From NCBI GenBank assembly GCA_947166165.1, contig CAMVDK010000047.1:1-14888 (forward strand): a stretch of 14,888 nt of DNA, in the 5' to 3' direction. The notes under the pieces are model-generated. The model was not told the DNA's origin and searched no databases. It was given only the letters and a program-made list of their open reading frames with translations. Source of the DNA: an uncultured Porphyromonadaceae bacterium. Lineage in GTDB: Bacteria > Bacteroidota > Bacteroidia > Bacteroidales > Muribaculaceae. Positions within the stretch are counted from its first letter, which is position 1; each line of letters opens with the position of its first letter. The translations under genes were made by a program, and so were the position numbers. Shown in pieces: positions 7,065-14,724 of the stretch.

Positions 7065-8078
7065 ATGAAACGGAAACTCTTTCTCGCCTTCGGCGCGCTA
7101 TGCTGCCTGCTGCTGTCCGCTTGCCATGACGAGCCTAAGCAGCGCCCCGACACCCCCAGGGACAATTTCGAGGCTTTGTGGACGATTATCGACGAGCACT
7201 ATCCGTTTTTCGACGACAAGCAGGTCGACTGGACCGAAGTGGGCAACCGCTACCGAGAGCGGCTCACCGACGACATGACCCCGCAGGAACTCTTCGACCT
7301 GTGCAGCGACATGCTCAAGGAACTGCGCGACGGCCACACCAACCTCATCGCCTCGCACGACGTGTCGCGCTACTGGATTTGGGAGCAGTATCCCGTCAAC
7401 TACGACGAGCGACTCGTGGATGAGCATTACCTGAACTTCAACTACCGCCGGGCCACCGGCATCAAGTACGCCCTGCTGGACAATAATTTCGGTTATATGT
7501 ACTATGAGTCGTTCGCCACCAATGTAGGCGAGGGCAACCTCGACCTGGTGCTCAACCACCTGGCCACGGCCGACGGCCTGATTATCGATGTGCGCAGCAA
7601 TGGGGGCGGATTCCTCACCAATGTGGAAACCCTCGTGGGGAGGTTCATCGATGGACGCACCCATGTGGGCAGCATCCAGCACAAGACCGGCCCGGGCCAC
7701 AACGATTTCAGCGAGCCTTACGACTACTATTTTGAACCCACCAAAAACCACATCCACTATCAGAAGCCTGTGGTGGTCCTGGCCAATCGTGGATCGTTCA
7801 GCGCGACAAACAACTTTGTGTCGATCATGAAGCATCTGCCACAGGTCACCATCGTGGGCGACACCACCGGCGGCGGCAGCGGCCTGCCGTTCACCAGCGA
7901 GCTGCCCAACGGCTGGAACGTGCGCTTCTCGTCGTGCCCGGTGCGCGACGTGGACGGCCACATCACCGAGCACGGCGTGGCTCCCGACGTGCGCGTCGAC
8001 CTCAGCGACGCCGATGCGGCGCAAGGCCGCGACACCATGCTCGAGGCCGCCTTCGCCATCTTGCAGTCGCAACGATAA
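7065..8078 (+). CDS. S41-family (C-terminal processing type) lipoprotein peptidase
   Basis: A 337-residue protein from ATG 7065, one nt after the preceding stop. The lipobox LLSAC places the lipidated cysteine at residue 20. An N-terminal helical region (about 34-98) contains LRDGHTNL with H91, followed by the S41 core: ADGLIIDVRSNGGG at 169-182, VVVLANRGSFSATNNF with the likely nucleophile S246, the glycine-rich DTTGGGSGLP at 266-275, and a GVAPDVRV strand near 304-311. The DGH histidine plus SA serine arrangement fits the tricorn-core-like S41 branch common as lipoproteins in Bacteroidales. There is no PDZ domain visible between the N-terminal helices and the core. The substrate is unknown; the location is the periplasmic or outer face of a membrane. 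It ends 29 bp from the convergent sigma-barrel gene, with no clear terminator between them. Confidence 0.88.
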   Translation: MKRKLFLAFGALCCLLLSACHDEPKQRPDTPRDNFEALWTIIDEHYPFFDDKQVDWTEVGNRYRERLTDDMTPQELFDLCSDMLKELRDGHTNLIASHDVSRYWIWEQYPVNYDERLVDEHYLNFNYRRATGIKYALLDNNFGYMYYESFATNVGEGNLDLVLNHLATADGLIIDVRSNGGGFLTNVETLVGRFIDGRTHVGSIQHKTGPGHNDFSEPYDYYFEPTKNHIHYQKPVVVLANRGSFSATNNFVSIMKHLPQVTIVGDTTGGGSGLPFTSELPNGWNVRFSSCPVRDVDGHITEHGVAPDVRVDLSDADAAQGRDTMLEAAFAILQSQR

Positions 8079-8107
8079 GCAGTCCCCGCATGTCTGGCAG
8101 GTGAGAA

Positions 8108-9883
8108 TCATGGGGTGATGCGGATTCCGAAGGGGAATGCCACGTCGAAGGGATGCTCGGTGCGGTAGGTTTCCACAGGGCTTCCTGTCGGGAAATAGTA
8201 GCGGAAGCCTGGCTCGAAGTAGGCCTTGACGTGTGGGAGCAGCTGATATTGTATGCCCACGTTGGCGCCCACCGACCACTGCCACGGGGCCTTGACAGTG
8301 GCATGGGTGGTGGGGAAGACCAGCGAGTCGCCAGGGGCATGATCAAATCGGCCGGTATAGACCCACTCGGTGGTCTCGCGCCCCTTGACGGGGATGTCGA
8401 GACGCATGCTGCCCGACGCGTAGACCGACAGCCGGTTCCGCTGCCAGATGGTGTAGGTGGCTCCCAACGGCACATTCAAATAGTAGAGACGCTGTGTGCG
8501 ACGGGTGATGTCGTTGCCGTTTCCGTTGTCGGCTTCGAAGGTCGATTTCATCCAAGTGAATCCCAGTCCGCTGTTCAGGCTCCACCGCTGCGAGAGTGGC
8601 ACCGACAATGAGAGTTGGATGGTGCGGGGACGCTCGTGACGCTTGGTCTCGCTCAGCGGCGTGGCGTCGTTATAACTGTCAGTGTCATCGCCAGAGGGAG
8701 CAGGAATCTCTCCACCCTTATTGGCATGGCGATTGGCGATGGCAGTCATGCGGCTGGCGTCTACCGAGTCCATCAGCGATGCGTTCTCATCCACGTAGCG
8801 GTAATAATCACCCCAGGTGTATAGCCGCGTTCCGCGTTCCGACTCTCCGTTGGCAAAATTCACCACAGTGAGGAAGTTGTCGGTGATGGTGCTGGCCATG
8901 CCTCCGTTGCCGCCGTAGGCGAGGTGCAGCTGCCACGGCTTTGCCTGCTTTTGTCTACGGACCAGCGGCCAGTAGTCGCACTTGACAGATGCAGCCGGCG
9001 GCAGTTGCGGCACCATCGTTTCGGGAGGCACGATGGTGGCGGCAATGTGGGCTTGTGCAGCCAGCGGGCTGCCTTCGGCGTTTGTGCCGACAATGGTTCC
9101 GGTGCTGTCGATGGTGAAGGCCGGAGTGATTGGTGGTGGCGCTGATGTGGCCGCGGCAAGCGGAGGCTCCGCAGCGGGCGAGGGCGCAGGCGGTTCGGGC
9201 TGGGGGATGGAGGCAGGCTGTTTGGAGGCGGGCAGGCCGGCGGTGGGCGGGTCGGACGCTGGTTTGTTGCCCTCTTCGCTATTCCAGAACAGCCATGTGG
9301 CCAACGGAACCAGAAGCATGAGCAGCACGATAGCCCAATAGCGGAGCATCATCTGGCGCAGCAAGTTGCGCGCGCGCGATAGTTGCGAACGGCTTGCCCC
9401 TGCCGTGATGCCCAGCAGCTCTCCTATCTGACTATGTGTGAGTCCGTCGAACGTGTGCAAGCGGAACACCTGCCTGTAGCCTTCGGGCAGGCGTTCCACC
9501 ATGCCAATCATGGTGGGCAACGGCGGAAATGGGATGTCGGAGCTTTCGTGTTCAAGTCCTTCGGCCTGTTCGATGGGCACCTGCCTTGAGGCGCGTTGGT
9601 GCTTGAGGTAGTTCAAAGCCGTGTTGCGCACGATTTTGAACATCCAGCCGTTGAGGCTCGAGGCATTGTTCAGCGAGTGCAACGAAGTGAGAATCATCAC
9701 CCAGGCATCGTGCTCCACATCGCGGGCCGCGTCAGGGTCGGCCACATAGTGCTGAGCCACTTCCAGCAGGGTCTGGTGGTGGCTGCGGTAGAGTCGCTCA
9801 AGAGCGTCAGGCTTGCCTGCCCGGCATTGCGAAAGGAAGTCCTCGGCAGCGACGGCTGAACGATGTTCCGATTCGATTCTCAC
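8108..9883 (-). CDS. ECF sigma factor fused to a transmembrane helix and outer-membrane beta-barrel
   Basis: One uninterrupted 591-residue frame. Residues 14-98 form sigma region 2 (FLSQCRAGKPDALERLY, then ARDVEHDAWVMIL, then LNGWMFKIVRNTALNYLKH). Residues 125-178 form sigma region 4 with its helix-turn-helix (LPEGYRQVFRLHTFDGLTH, then IGELLGITAGASRSQLSRAR). A hydrophobic helix follows at once (182-200, YWAIVLLMLLVPLATWLFW), then a Pro/Ala-rich linker (about 200-315) and a beta-barrel-like domain (316-591) ending VEPG-like YFEPGFRYYFPTGS and FPFGIRITP. In Bacteroidales a similar barrel protein with its own cytoplasmic N-terminus and TM helix is usually a separate gene next to an ECF sigma gene; here the sigma factor replaces that N-terminus. 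The only start in the sigma frame is GTG 9883, just after an in-frame TAA. No housekeeping promoter is visible upstream. Confidence 0.85.
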   Translation of the reverse strand: MRIESEHRSAVAAEDFLSQCRAGKPDALERLYRSHHQTLLEVAQHYVADPDAARDVEHDAWVMILTSLHSLNNASSLNGWMFKIVRNTALNYLKHQRASRQVPIEQAEGLEHESSDIPFPPLPTMIGMVERLPEGYRQVFRLHTFDGLTHSQIGELLGITAGASRSQLSRARNLLRQMMLRYWAIVLLMLLVPLATWLFWNSEEGNKPASDPPTAGLPASKQPASIPQPEPPAPSPAAEPPLAAATSAPPPITPAFTIDSTGTIVGTNAEGSPLAAQAHIAATIVPPETMVPQLPPAASVKCDYWPLVRRQKQAKPWQLHLAYGGNGGMASTITDNFLTVVNFANGESERGTRLYTWGDYYRYVDENASLMDSVDASRMTAIANRHANKGGEIPAPSGDDTDSYNDATPLSETKRHERPRTIQLSLSVPLSQRWSLNSGLGFTWMKSTFEADNGNGNDITRRTQRLYYLNVPLGATYTIWQRNRLSVYASGSMRLDIPVKGRETTEWVYTGRFDHAPGDSLVFPTTHATVKAPWQWSVGANVGIQYQLLPHVKAYFEPGFRYYFPTGSPVETYRTEHPFDVAFPFGIRITP

Positions 9884-10011
9884 TCTTTATAGACAACCAT
9901 CGAGGCGAAAAGTTGCATTGGCAGTCGAAAAAAAAACGCGCGCCCGCCTCGGAACAAAATATGCCCTTCAAAGCGCGAAGGCCGCCGAAAGCCATTGCTC
10001 CTTTTTTTGGC

Positions 10012-10028
10012 AATTTATAGAACCCGCC
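10012..10028 (+). repeat. solo copy of the MITE-like right end
   Basis: AATTTATAGAACCCGCC differs at one base from the right terminal repeat at 3235-3251 and has the same orientation relative to the downstream gene. No matching left end is found between 9884 and 10011. It lies 22 bp upstream of the coiled-coil gene promoter. The remainder of the 9884-10167 divergent gap is AT- and GC-patchy with no other feature I can support. Confidence 0.45.
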
Positions 10029-10050
10029 TCAATTTTCTTTTGCTTTTCGT

Positions 10051-10081
10051 TTTGCTGTTCGGGCAATTCATTGTAACTTTG
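10051..10081 (+). promoter_or_regulatory. promoter of the coiled-coil gene, perfect consensus
   Basis: TTTG (10051-10054), exactly 19 nt, then TAACTTTG (10074-10081). Predicted start near 10088, leaving a leader of about 80 nt to ATG 10168. Confidence 0.8.
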
Positions 10082-10167
10082 TGCCTGCCATCGCGACGGG
10101 CACTGCGACGATGCCCCTCCATTGACTGGTTTTTCGACACTTCAACTCGCAACACCGAAAGTGAACC

Positions 10168-12525
10168 ATGTCGTTCTTCTCTAAAATAAAGCATGCCTTC
10201 GGCTTCACCGACAACGGCGACGACCTCGACGATGAGTTGGGCTACGACATGACGTCGGCCCCCTACGTGAATCCGTTCCGCCGCACGTCCGACGACCGTG
10301 CCGCCGACCCTGCATCGCCCGAAGCCGACCATGCCGCCGGCAGCCCTGCCGTCACCGCCGCCACCGACCAAAAGGCCACCGACAGCGACAACCAGCTGGA
10401 GGCCTCGAAGCAGGTGGCCGACCGGCTGAGGCAACACATCCAGCAGGTGGAAAACGAGAAACGCGTGGCCATCACCCGCGCCAACTCGCTCTCGAACCGC
10501 GTGGGCGAACTCGAGCAGCAGGTCGAGCAGCTCGAACTGGACAACAAGGCCCTGGAGATGAAAAACCGCACCCTGCAAGTTCAGGCTGGCTCTCACCGCC
10601 CCGCTGAACCCGACACACAACAGCTCGAGCAGGTGCGGCAACAGCTTGAGCAGGCCCGGCAGACCCATGAGCAAGAACTGGCACGGCGCGACGAGCAGCT
10701 CGAGCAGGCACTGGCGCGCGTCGCCGAACTCGAGCAACGCGACCAGACAACCGCCGACCAGCAGCACTCGCTCAACGAGCAACTGCAACGCCTCCAGCAA
10801 CAGCATGCCGACGACGAACTCCAGTGCCAGCAGCTCGCCCAGCAGCTCACCCAGCAACGCGAGCTGGCCGAGAAACTGCGCCGCGAGCGCAACGAACTCG
10901 AACAAACACTGGCCGCGAAAAACAACGAACAGCAACAACAGGCTCAAGACCAGGCCGAGCAGCTGGGCGGCGAGATTGAGCAGCTGCGCAAAGCCGTCGA
11001 CGAGCGCGACCAGCAGGCCAAACGCCTGGCCGAGCGACAGCGCCGCCGCGACGTGGACCTGGCCAACCGCATCGACGACCTGAAGCGACAGCTCGCCACC
11101 GCCGCCAACCTGGCCGACGACTACCGCAGCCAGATTGACGAGCTCAAGAAGCAGGCCGAGCAGAACAGACTCACGCTGGGCGAGGCCGAAACCGCCAACC
11201 GCCAGCTCAAGGAGCAGCTGCGCGAGGCATGCGCCGAAGCCACCGTGGCCAACGCGCAGAGCGAGCAGCTCCAGCACGACACCGACCAGGCCATCGCCGC
11301 CAAAAACCAGGCCGTGGCCCGCCTCGAAGCGCTCGAGGCACAACGCCAGCAGGTGGTCGACAACCTCCAGGCCGAACACGACCAGGTGAAGCAACAGCTT
11401 GAACAAGAGCTGGCCATGGCGCAAAACTCTGTGGCCGAGCTGAAGTCGCTGCTCGCCCGGCGCGAGAGCGAGCTCACGCAAGCCGACAACTCGCTGACGG
11501 AGCTTCGCAAGGCTGTGGAGCAAAGCCGCGCCCGCGTCACGCAGGCCGACAAGCGCACCGAGCAGGCCGAGAAGACCGCCGAGCAGGCGCGGCAACGCGC
11601 CGAGCAAGCCGAGACCCGGCTCAACGAGCTCACCTCACAGCTGGCCACCACCCGCGAGCAGCTCGAGCGCACCACCCACGAACACGACCAGCTGAAAAGC
11701 CAGCACATCGACACCGAAAGCCGCCTGGCCCAGACGCTCGACGACCTGGCGCACGCACAGGCCGACCTGCAACGGCAGCGCGACAAGACGCAGCAAACGG
11801 CCGACGCTCTGGCGGCCAGCCGCGAGGCGGCCAACCAAGCCCTGAGCGACCAGCAAGCCGCCGAACATGAGCAGCAGCAAGCGCTCGACCGTCAGCACGA
11901 CCTGGAGCGACAACTGCAGCAGACCCTCCTGCAGCTCACCGACGAGCAGCAGCAACACAGCCACACGCGCAGCCAGCTCACCGAAGCGCTGAACACCATC
12001 GAGCAGCTTACTGCGCAGCCAAAACCGGCCGACAGCCCAACAGCCACGCAGCCAAAGAAAGCCAAAACCAAAACAAGACGAGGGAAAAAAGAAGCCGAAC
12101 CGGCCCCAGCACCTACAAGCAGACAACCGGCCGACGAAACCACCGCTCAGCCGGCTCCTATGGCCGCCGAACCCGCAGCCGACCGTATTGAATTGCCTGC
12201 AGCCGAAGCGGCACCCACCGTGGCCGGCGCCGACGAATTCGAGCAAAAGCCCCATGCCACGGCCTTCATGACCCCTGCCGTGAGCCCGCCGGCCGAACCC
12301 TCACCGCGCGAAGCCGAACCCGACGAAACGCCTAAAACGAATGCCGCGGCCGCGCCAAGCGAAACACCCGCTCCCATGCGCCACGGCCCCACCATTGAGG
12401 ACCTCGACGACATCGACTGGCTCATGCCCGCCGAGCCCGACCCCGAGCCTGAACCGGATCCCGATCCAGAACCCGAAGAGGCTCCAAAGCACTACAACGA
12501 CCCACGACAGCTATCGTTGTTTTGA
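10168..12525 (+). CDS. large glutamine-rich coiled-coil protein with C-terminal clamp-binding peptide
   Basis: A 785-residue cytoplasmic protein. The opening (MSFFSKIKHAFGF, then an acidic patch and PYVNPF) resembles a conserved Bacteroidales protein I remember but cannot name. Residues about 74-616 are one very long coiled coil, rich in Gln, Glu, Leu and Ala with continuous heptads (EQLE and QLEQ units recur), SMC-like in look but without ATPase motifs at either end. Residues 617-785 are a disordered Pro/Ala/Glu tail with a basic patch near 629-641 (PKKAKTKTRRGKK) and an acidic PDPEPEPDP run. The final five residues, QLSLF (781-785), equal the consensus peptide by which proteins dock on the DNA polymerase III beta clamp. 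There is no signal peptide or TM helix. The codon repeats CTCGAG and CAGCAG reflect low complexity. Likely a scaffold; function unproven. Confidence 0.85.
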   Translation: MSFFSKIKHAFGFTDNGDDLDDELGYDMTSAPYVNPFRRTSDDRAADPASPEADHAAGSPAVTAATDQKATDSDNQLEASKQVADRLRQHIQQVENEKRVAITRANSLSNRVGELEQQVEQLELDNKALEMKNRTLQVQAGSHRPAEPDTQQLEQVRQQLEQARQTHEQELARRDEQLEQALARVAELEQRDQTTADQQHSLNEQLQRLQQQHADDELQCQQLAQQLTQQRELAEKLRRERNELEQTLAAKNNEQQQQAQDQAEQLGGEIEQLRKAVDERDQQAKRLAERQRRRDVDLANRIDDLKRQLATAANLADDYRSQIDELKKQAEQNRLTLGEAETANRQLKEQLREACAEATVANAQSEQLQHDTDQAIAAKNQAVARLEALEAQRQQVVDNLQAEHDQVKQQLEQELAMAQNSVAELKSLLARRESELTQADNSLTELRKAVEQSRARVTQADKRTEQAEKTAEQARQRAEQAETRLNELTSQLATTREQLERTTHEHDQLKSQHIDTESRLAQTLDDLAHAQADLQRQRDKTQQTADALAASREAANQALSDQQAAEHEQQQALDRQHDLERQLQQTLLQLTDEQQQHSHTRSQLTEALNTIEQLTAQPKPADSPTATQPKKAKTKTRRGKKEAEPAPAPTSRQPADETTAQPAPMAAEPAADRIELPAAEAAPTVAGADEFEQKPHATAFMTPAVSPPAEPSPREAEPDETPKTNAAAAPSETPAPMRHGPTIEDLDDIDWLMPAEPDPEPEPDPDPEPEEAPKHYNDPRQLSLF

Positions 12526-12535
12526 CGGTGGTTTA

Positions 12536-13462
12536 CTACACCGCGTTTTCGGCTATGAGTGGATATGCCACCAGCATCACCGCGCCAATAAGCACCAGAA
12601 AGCCCACCGTCAATAGCATCACCACCGCCAGCACCAGGCGCCAAAATGTGCCCCACCAGCCAAAGCCGAATATTTGCTTGTAGTCGGCCAGATAGATGGC
12701 TGTGGTCAGGAGCTGCGGCAAGTCGTCGTTGCCACCGTGCACCCACATCAAGCTCAGCAGGAAATAGATGGTTGAACAGATGAGAATCTGGCTGCTCAAA
12801 AACACCTGCACGAAAACCTGCTCCGACAGCGACAGGCGAGGCAACCGCTTCGAGCGACGGAACACAATCCATATAGAAACAGCCACAAAGCCTTGAAACA
12901 CCACAAGGGAGATGGCCTGATGGTTGTCGAACCACTCTTTGACCTGCAAGATGACGGCATTCATCATATCCTTTCGCATCTGGAACGATTGCAGCGCGAC
13001 GTCGCTCACGTCTTTGGCATCTATGCTGTCCATCGAGACCGCTATCCTCTCCAATGCGGTTGGGTTCTCCGGCTCGGTGTAGTTCACCATCCATCGCGAC
13101 ACATGCACAATCATCAGGAACATGGCCATCATAATGAACAGCATCTTGAAAGGCGGGAAATAGGGCTGACGGTGTCCGCGCAGGTAGTCGGCAATCATGT
13201 AGCCTGGCCGGAACAGCAAGTGGATGATGTTGCGCGGCATGCTCCGGTTGCCGGCCCCCCACACATCGAGGGCGTTCGACATCACATTGTGCACCGTGAG
13301 CCTGACGGTGCGCGCCGTCTGCCCGCATCGGGGGCAGTAGCGTCCGTCGTAGCTCTCGCCGCAGTTGCGGCACACGTGCTGCTCGGTGCCATTGAGCGAC
13401 GCGGTGGCCACGGGGGTGAGTTGCCAACGGCGGAACCGGGCGATGAGTTCGCTGATTTTCAT
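12536..13462 (-). CDS. DUF3667-like zinc-ribbon membrane protein
   Basis: A 308-residue protein from ATG 13462 (MKISELIARF). The frame continues upstream to 13573, but the added residues look like untranslated leader and contain a 10-bp inverted repeat, so the shorter start is preferred. A zinc ribbon is formed by CRNC (31-34) and CPRC (43-46), followed by the LTVHNVMSNALDV and LLFRPGYMIADYLRGHR blocks that are typical of the Bacteroidetes DUF3667 family. Four hydrophobic segments are predicted near 104-121, 182-202, 216-240 and 276-300, with a polar loop (125-180) between the first two. The cellular role of the family is not known to me. Its TAG stop is only 10 bp from the convergent coiled-coil gene. 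It lies 136 bp downstream of efp on the same strand and no clear promoter of its own is visible, so co-transcription with efp is possible. Confidence 0.83.
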   Translation of the reverse strand: MKISELIARFRRWQLTPVATASLNGTEQHVCRNCGESYDGRYCPRCGQTARTVRLTVHNVMSNALDVWGAGNRSMPRNIIHLLFRPGYMIADYLRGHRQPYFPPFKMLFIMMAMFLMIVHVSRWMVNYTEPENPTALERIAVSMDSIDAKDVSDVALQSFQMRKDMMNAVILQVKEWFDNHQAISLVVFQGFVAVSIWIVFRRSKRLPRLSLSEQVFVQVFLSSQILICSTIYFLLSLMWVHGGNDDLPQLLTTAIYLADYKQIFGFGWWGTFWRLVLAVVMLLTVGFLVLIGAVMLVAYPLIAENAV

Positions 13463-13492
13463 AGCTGCTACAGGTGTGATGAGAAGCAAAAT

Positions 13493-13553
13493 GCACAACC
13501 AACACTGCCACGAGCGTTGATTGTGCAAGATGCGTTGTGAAATTTGGTTGTGC
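13493..13553. repeat. 10-bp inverted repeat in the leader of the DUF3667-like gene
   Basis: GCACAACCAA (13493-13502) and its exact complement (13544-13553) flank 41 bp that contain another partial TTGTGC. It lies 31-91 bp upstream of ATG 13462, where an operator or a leader hairpin would act. Confidence 0.4.
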
Positions 13554-13598
13554 GCGTCGGCCTCCCGGCCCACGGGCGCACAGATGCTGCTCCCGGCG

Positions 13599-14162
13599 TC
13601 AGCGCACGCGGCCCTGATAGCTGCCGTCGCGCGTGTCGACCTCGATGATTTCGCCCTCGTTCACAAACAGCGGCACGCGCACCGTGGCACCGGTCTCGAC
13701 CGTAGCGGGCTTGAGCGAGTTGGTGGCGGTGTCGCCCTTCACACCCGGCTCAGTGTAAGTGATCTTGAGTTTGGTCTTGACAGGCATCTCGGCAAAGAGC
13801 ACCGTCTCGGTGCTGGCGTCGCTCACCACCTCGACGATGTCGCTCTCCTTCATATAGTCGGCACCGGTGATGAGGTCTTTGCTGATGGGAATCTGCTCGT
13901 AGGTCTCCTGGTTCATGAAGATGGCGTCCTGCCCGTCCATGTAGAGGAACTGGTAGGGACGGCGCTCCACGCGCACGTCTTCGAGCTTCTCGCCGATGTT
14001 GAACCGGCGCTCGAGCACGCGGCCGTCGACCACGTTTTTCAGTTTCGTGCGCATGAAGGTGTTGCCCTTGCCGGGTTTCACATGCAGGAATTCGATGCAA
14101 AAGTACAGTTCGCCATCCATGCGAATGCAGGTGCCGTTCTTGATGTCTTGAGCGTTAATCAT
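13599..14162 (-). CDS. efp: translation elongation factor P
   Basis: A 187-residue protein, the normal EF-P length, from ATG 14162 (MINAQDIKNGTC). EF-P binds the ribosome between the P and E sites and rescues stalling at consecutive prolines. The N-terminal KOW-like domain includes VKPGKGNTF with the tip lysine K32, equivalent to the modified K34 of E. coli EF-P. The middle and last OB domains follow, with TEPGVKGDTA and the C-terminal EF-P signature around GATVRVPLFVNEGEIIEVDTR. The frame is open to 14264, but the shorter start gives the family N-terminus. It is transcribed divergently from rpmH from a perfect promoter, with a leader of about 115 nt. Several polyproline-containing proteins are encoded nearby (the sigma-barrel linker and the coiled-coil tail), which would be natural EF-P clients. 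Confidence 0.97.
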   Translation of the reverse strand: MINAQDIKNGTCIRMDGELYFCIEFLHVKPGKGNTFMRTKLKNVVDGRVLERRFNIGEKLEDVRVERRPYQFLYMDGQDAIFMNQETYEQIPISKDLITGADYMKESDIVEVVSDASTETVLFAEMPVKTKLKITYTEPGVKGDTATNSLKPATVETGATVRVPLFVNEGEIIEVDTRDGSYQGRVR

Positions 14163-14285
14163 AAATTTTTCTGTAATGCTATAGTTAATATAATAATGTG
14201 TCTGCGCTTGAATCAGGGCGAGCCTCGGTGCGGCGCTCCACCAGGGCATCCGATGGGAACGCACACCACGCCACGAAAACGACTA

Positions 14286-14316
14286 CAAAGGTAGTGCAAT
14301 TAGCTCACACCACAAA
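14286..14316 (-). promoter_or_regulatory. efp promoter, perfect consensus
   Basis: On the minus strand TTTG (14316-14313), exactly 19 nt, then TACCTTTG (14293-14286). It is back to back with the rpmH promoter, their -33 elements being about 27 bp apart. Confidence 0.8.
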
Positions 14317-14343
14317 AAAAATCCTATATTTTTCGCTCAACGC

Positions 14344-14374
14344 TTGTGTATTTTCCGAAAAGTTAGTAATTTTG
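14344..14374 (+). promoter_or_regulatory. rpmH promoter
   Basis: TTG (14344-14346), 20 nt, then TAATTTTG (14367-14374), a close match to the Bacteroidetes promoter. The transcript leader of about 70 nt contains a 15-bp odd-centre palindrome, TGTAGGATTCCTACA (14390-14404). Confidence 0.7.
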
Positions 14375-14452
14375 CATCCGTTTTGCGAATGTAGGATTCC
14401 TACAGGCGTGGGATTTTATGGCGAATTAATTAATACATAAATAGATAGCAAG

Positions 14453-14605
14453 ATGAAACGTACATTTCAACCCTCCAACCTCAAGAAGGCTCACAAGCAC
14501 GGTTTCCGCGCCCGCATGAAGACGAAGGACGGCCGCAAGGTGCTTGCCCGTCGCCGTGCCAAGGGTCGCTACAGCCTGAGCGTGAGCGACACCGTCTACA
14601 AGTGA
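14453..14605 (+). CDS. rpmH: 50S ribosomal protein L34
   Basis: A 50-residue, very basic protein: MKRTFQPSNLKKAHKHGFRA, then RMKTKDGRKVLARRRAKGR, then a short tail SLSVSDTVYK. The MKRTFQPSN start, the HGFRARM block and the GRKVLxxRRAKGR block are the L34 signature and the length is normal. L34 is a structural protein of the large ribosomal subunit. ATG 14453 follows an AT-rich leader with a possible weak AAG-type ribosome site (GATAGCAAG). Unlike in many bacteria it is not beside dnaA or rnpA here; it is divergent from efp, a neighbourhood I recall from other Bacteroidetes. Confidence 0.97.
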   Translation: MKRTFQPSNLKKAHKHGFRARMKTKDGRKVLARRRAKGRYSLSVSDTVYK

Positions 14606-14665
14606 GCAGCAGCTCACCCCTGAGCGAGCCTGATGAGCGCTCCCCCATTGAGCGCCGCCACAACA

Positions 14666-14699
14666 GCCGCCGCTGGTTCGACCCCGAGCCAGCGGCGGC
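14666..14699 (+). terminator. GC-rich hairpin downstream of rpmH
   Basis: GCCGCCGCTGG (14666-14676) pairs perfectly with its complement at 14689-14699 around a 12-nt loop. Only a short T run (CGTTTG) follows, so it is a possible but not classical terminator, 60 bp after the L34 stop codon. Confidence 0.5.
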
Positions 14700-14724
14700 C
14701 GTTTGCGATGCCGTGGCAGCTGAA

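Noticed and set aside
8079..8107. Bidirectional terminator between the S41 and sigma-barrel genes
   Set aside because: Only 29 bp, with a weak CCCC/GGGG pairing and no T tract.
7098..8285. 395-codon minus-strand frame across the S41 peptidase and the end of the sigma-barrel gene
   Set aside because: Opposes two well-supported genes and shows no domain.
10015..11607. 530-codon minus-strand frame antisense to the coiled-coil gene
   Set aside because: Leu/Gly/Val low complexity arising from the complement of CAG and GAG codons; it also runs through the coiled-coil gene promoter.
12492..13511. 339-codon minus-strand frame parallel to the DUF3667-like gene
   Set aside because: Out-of-frame shadow; the zinc ribbon and membrane helices are in the neighbouring frame.
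14163..14264. Longer N-terminus for EF-P
   Set aside because: The family begins at MINAQDIKNG; the extension covers the AT-rich leader downstream of the mapped-by-motif promoter.
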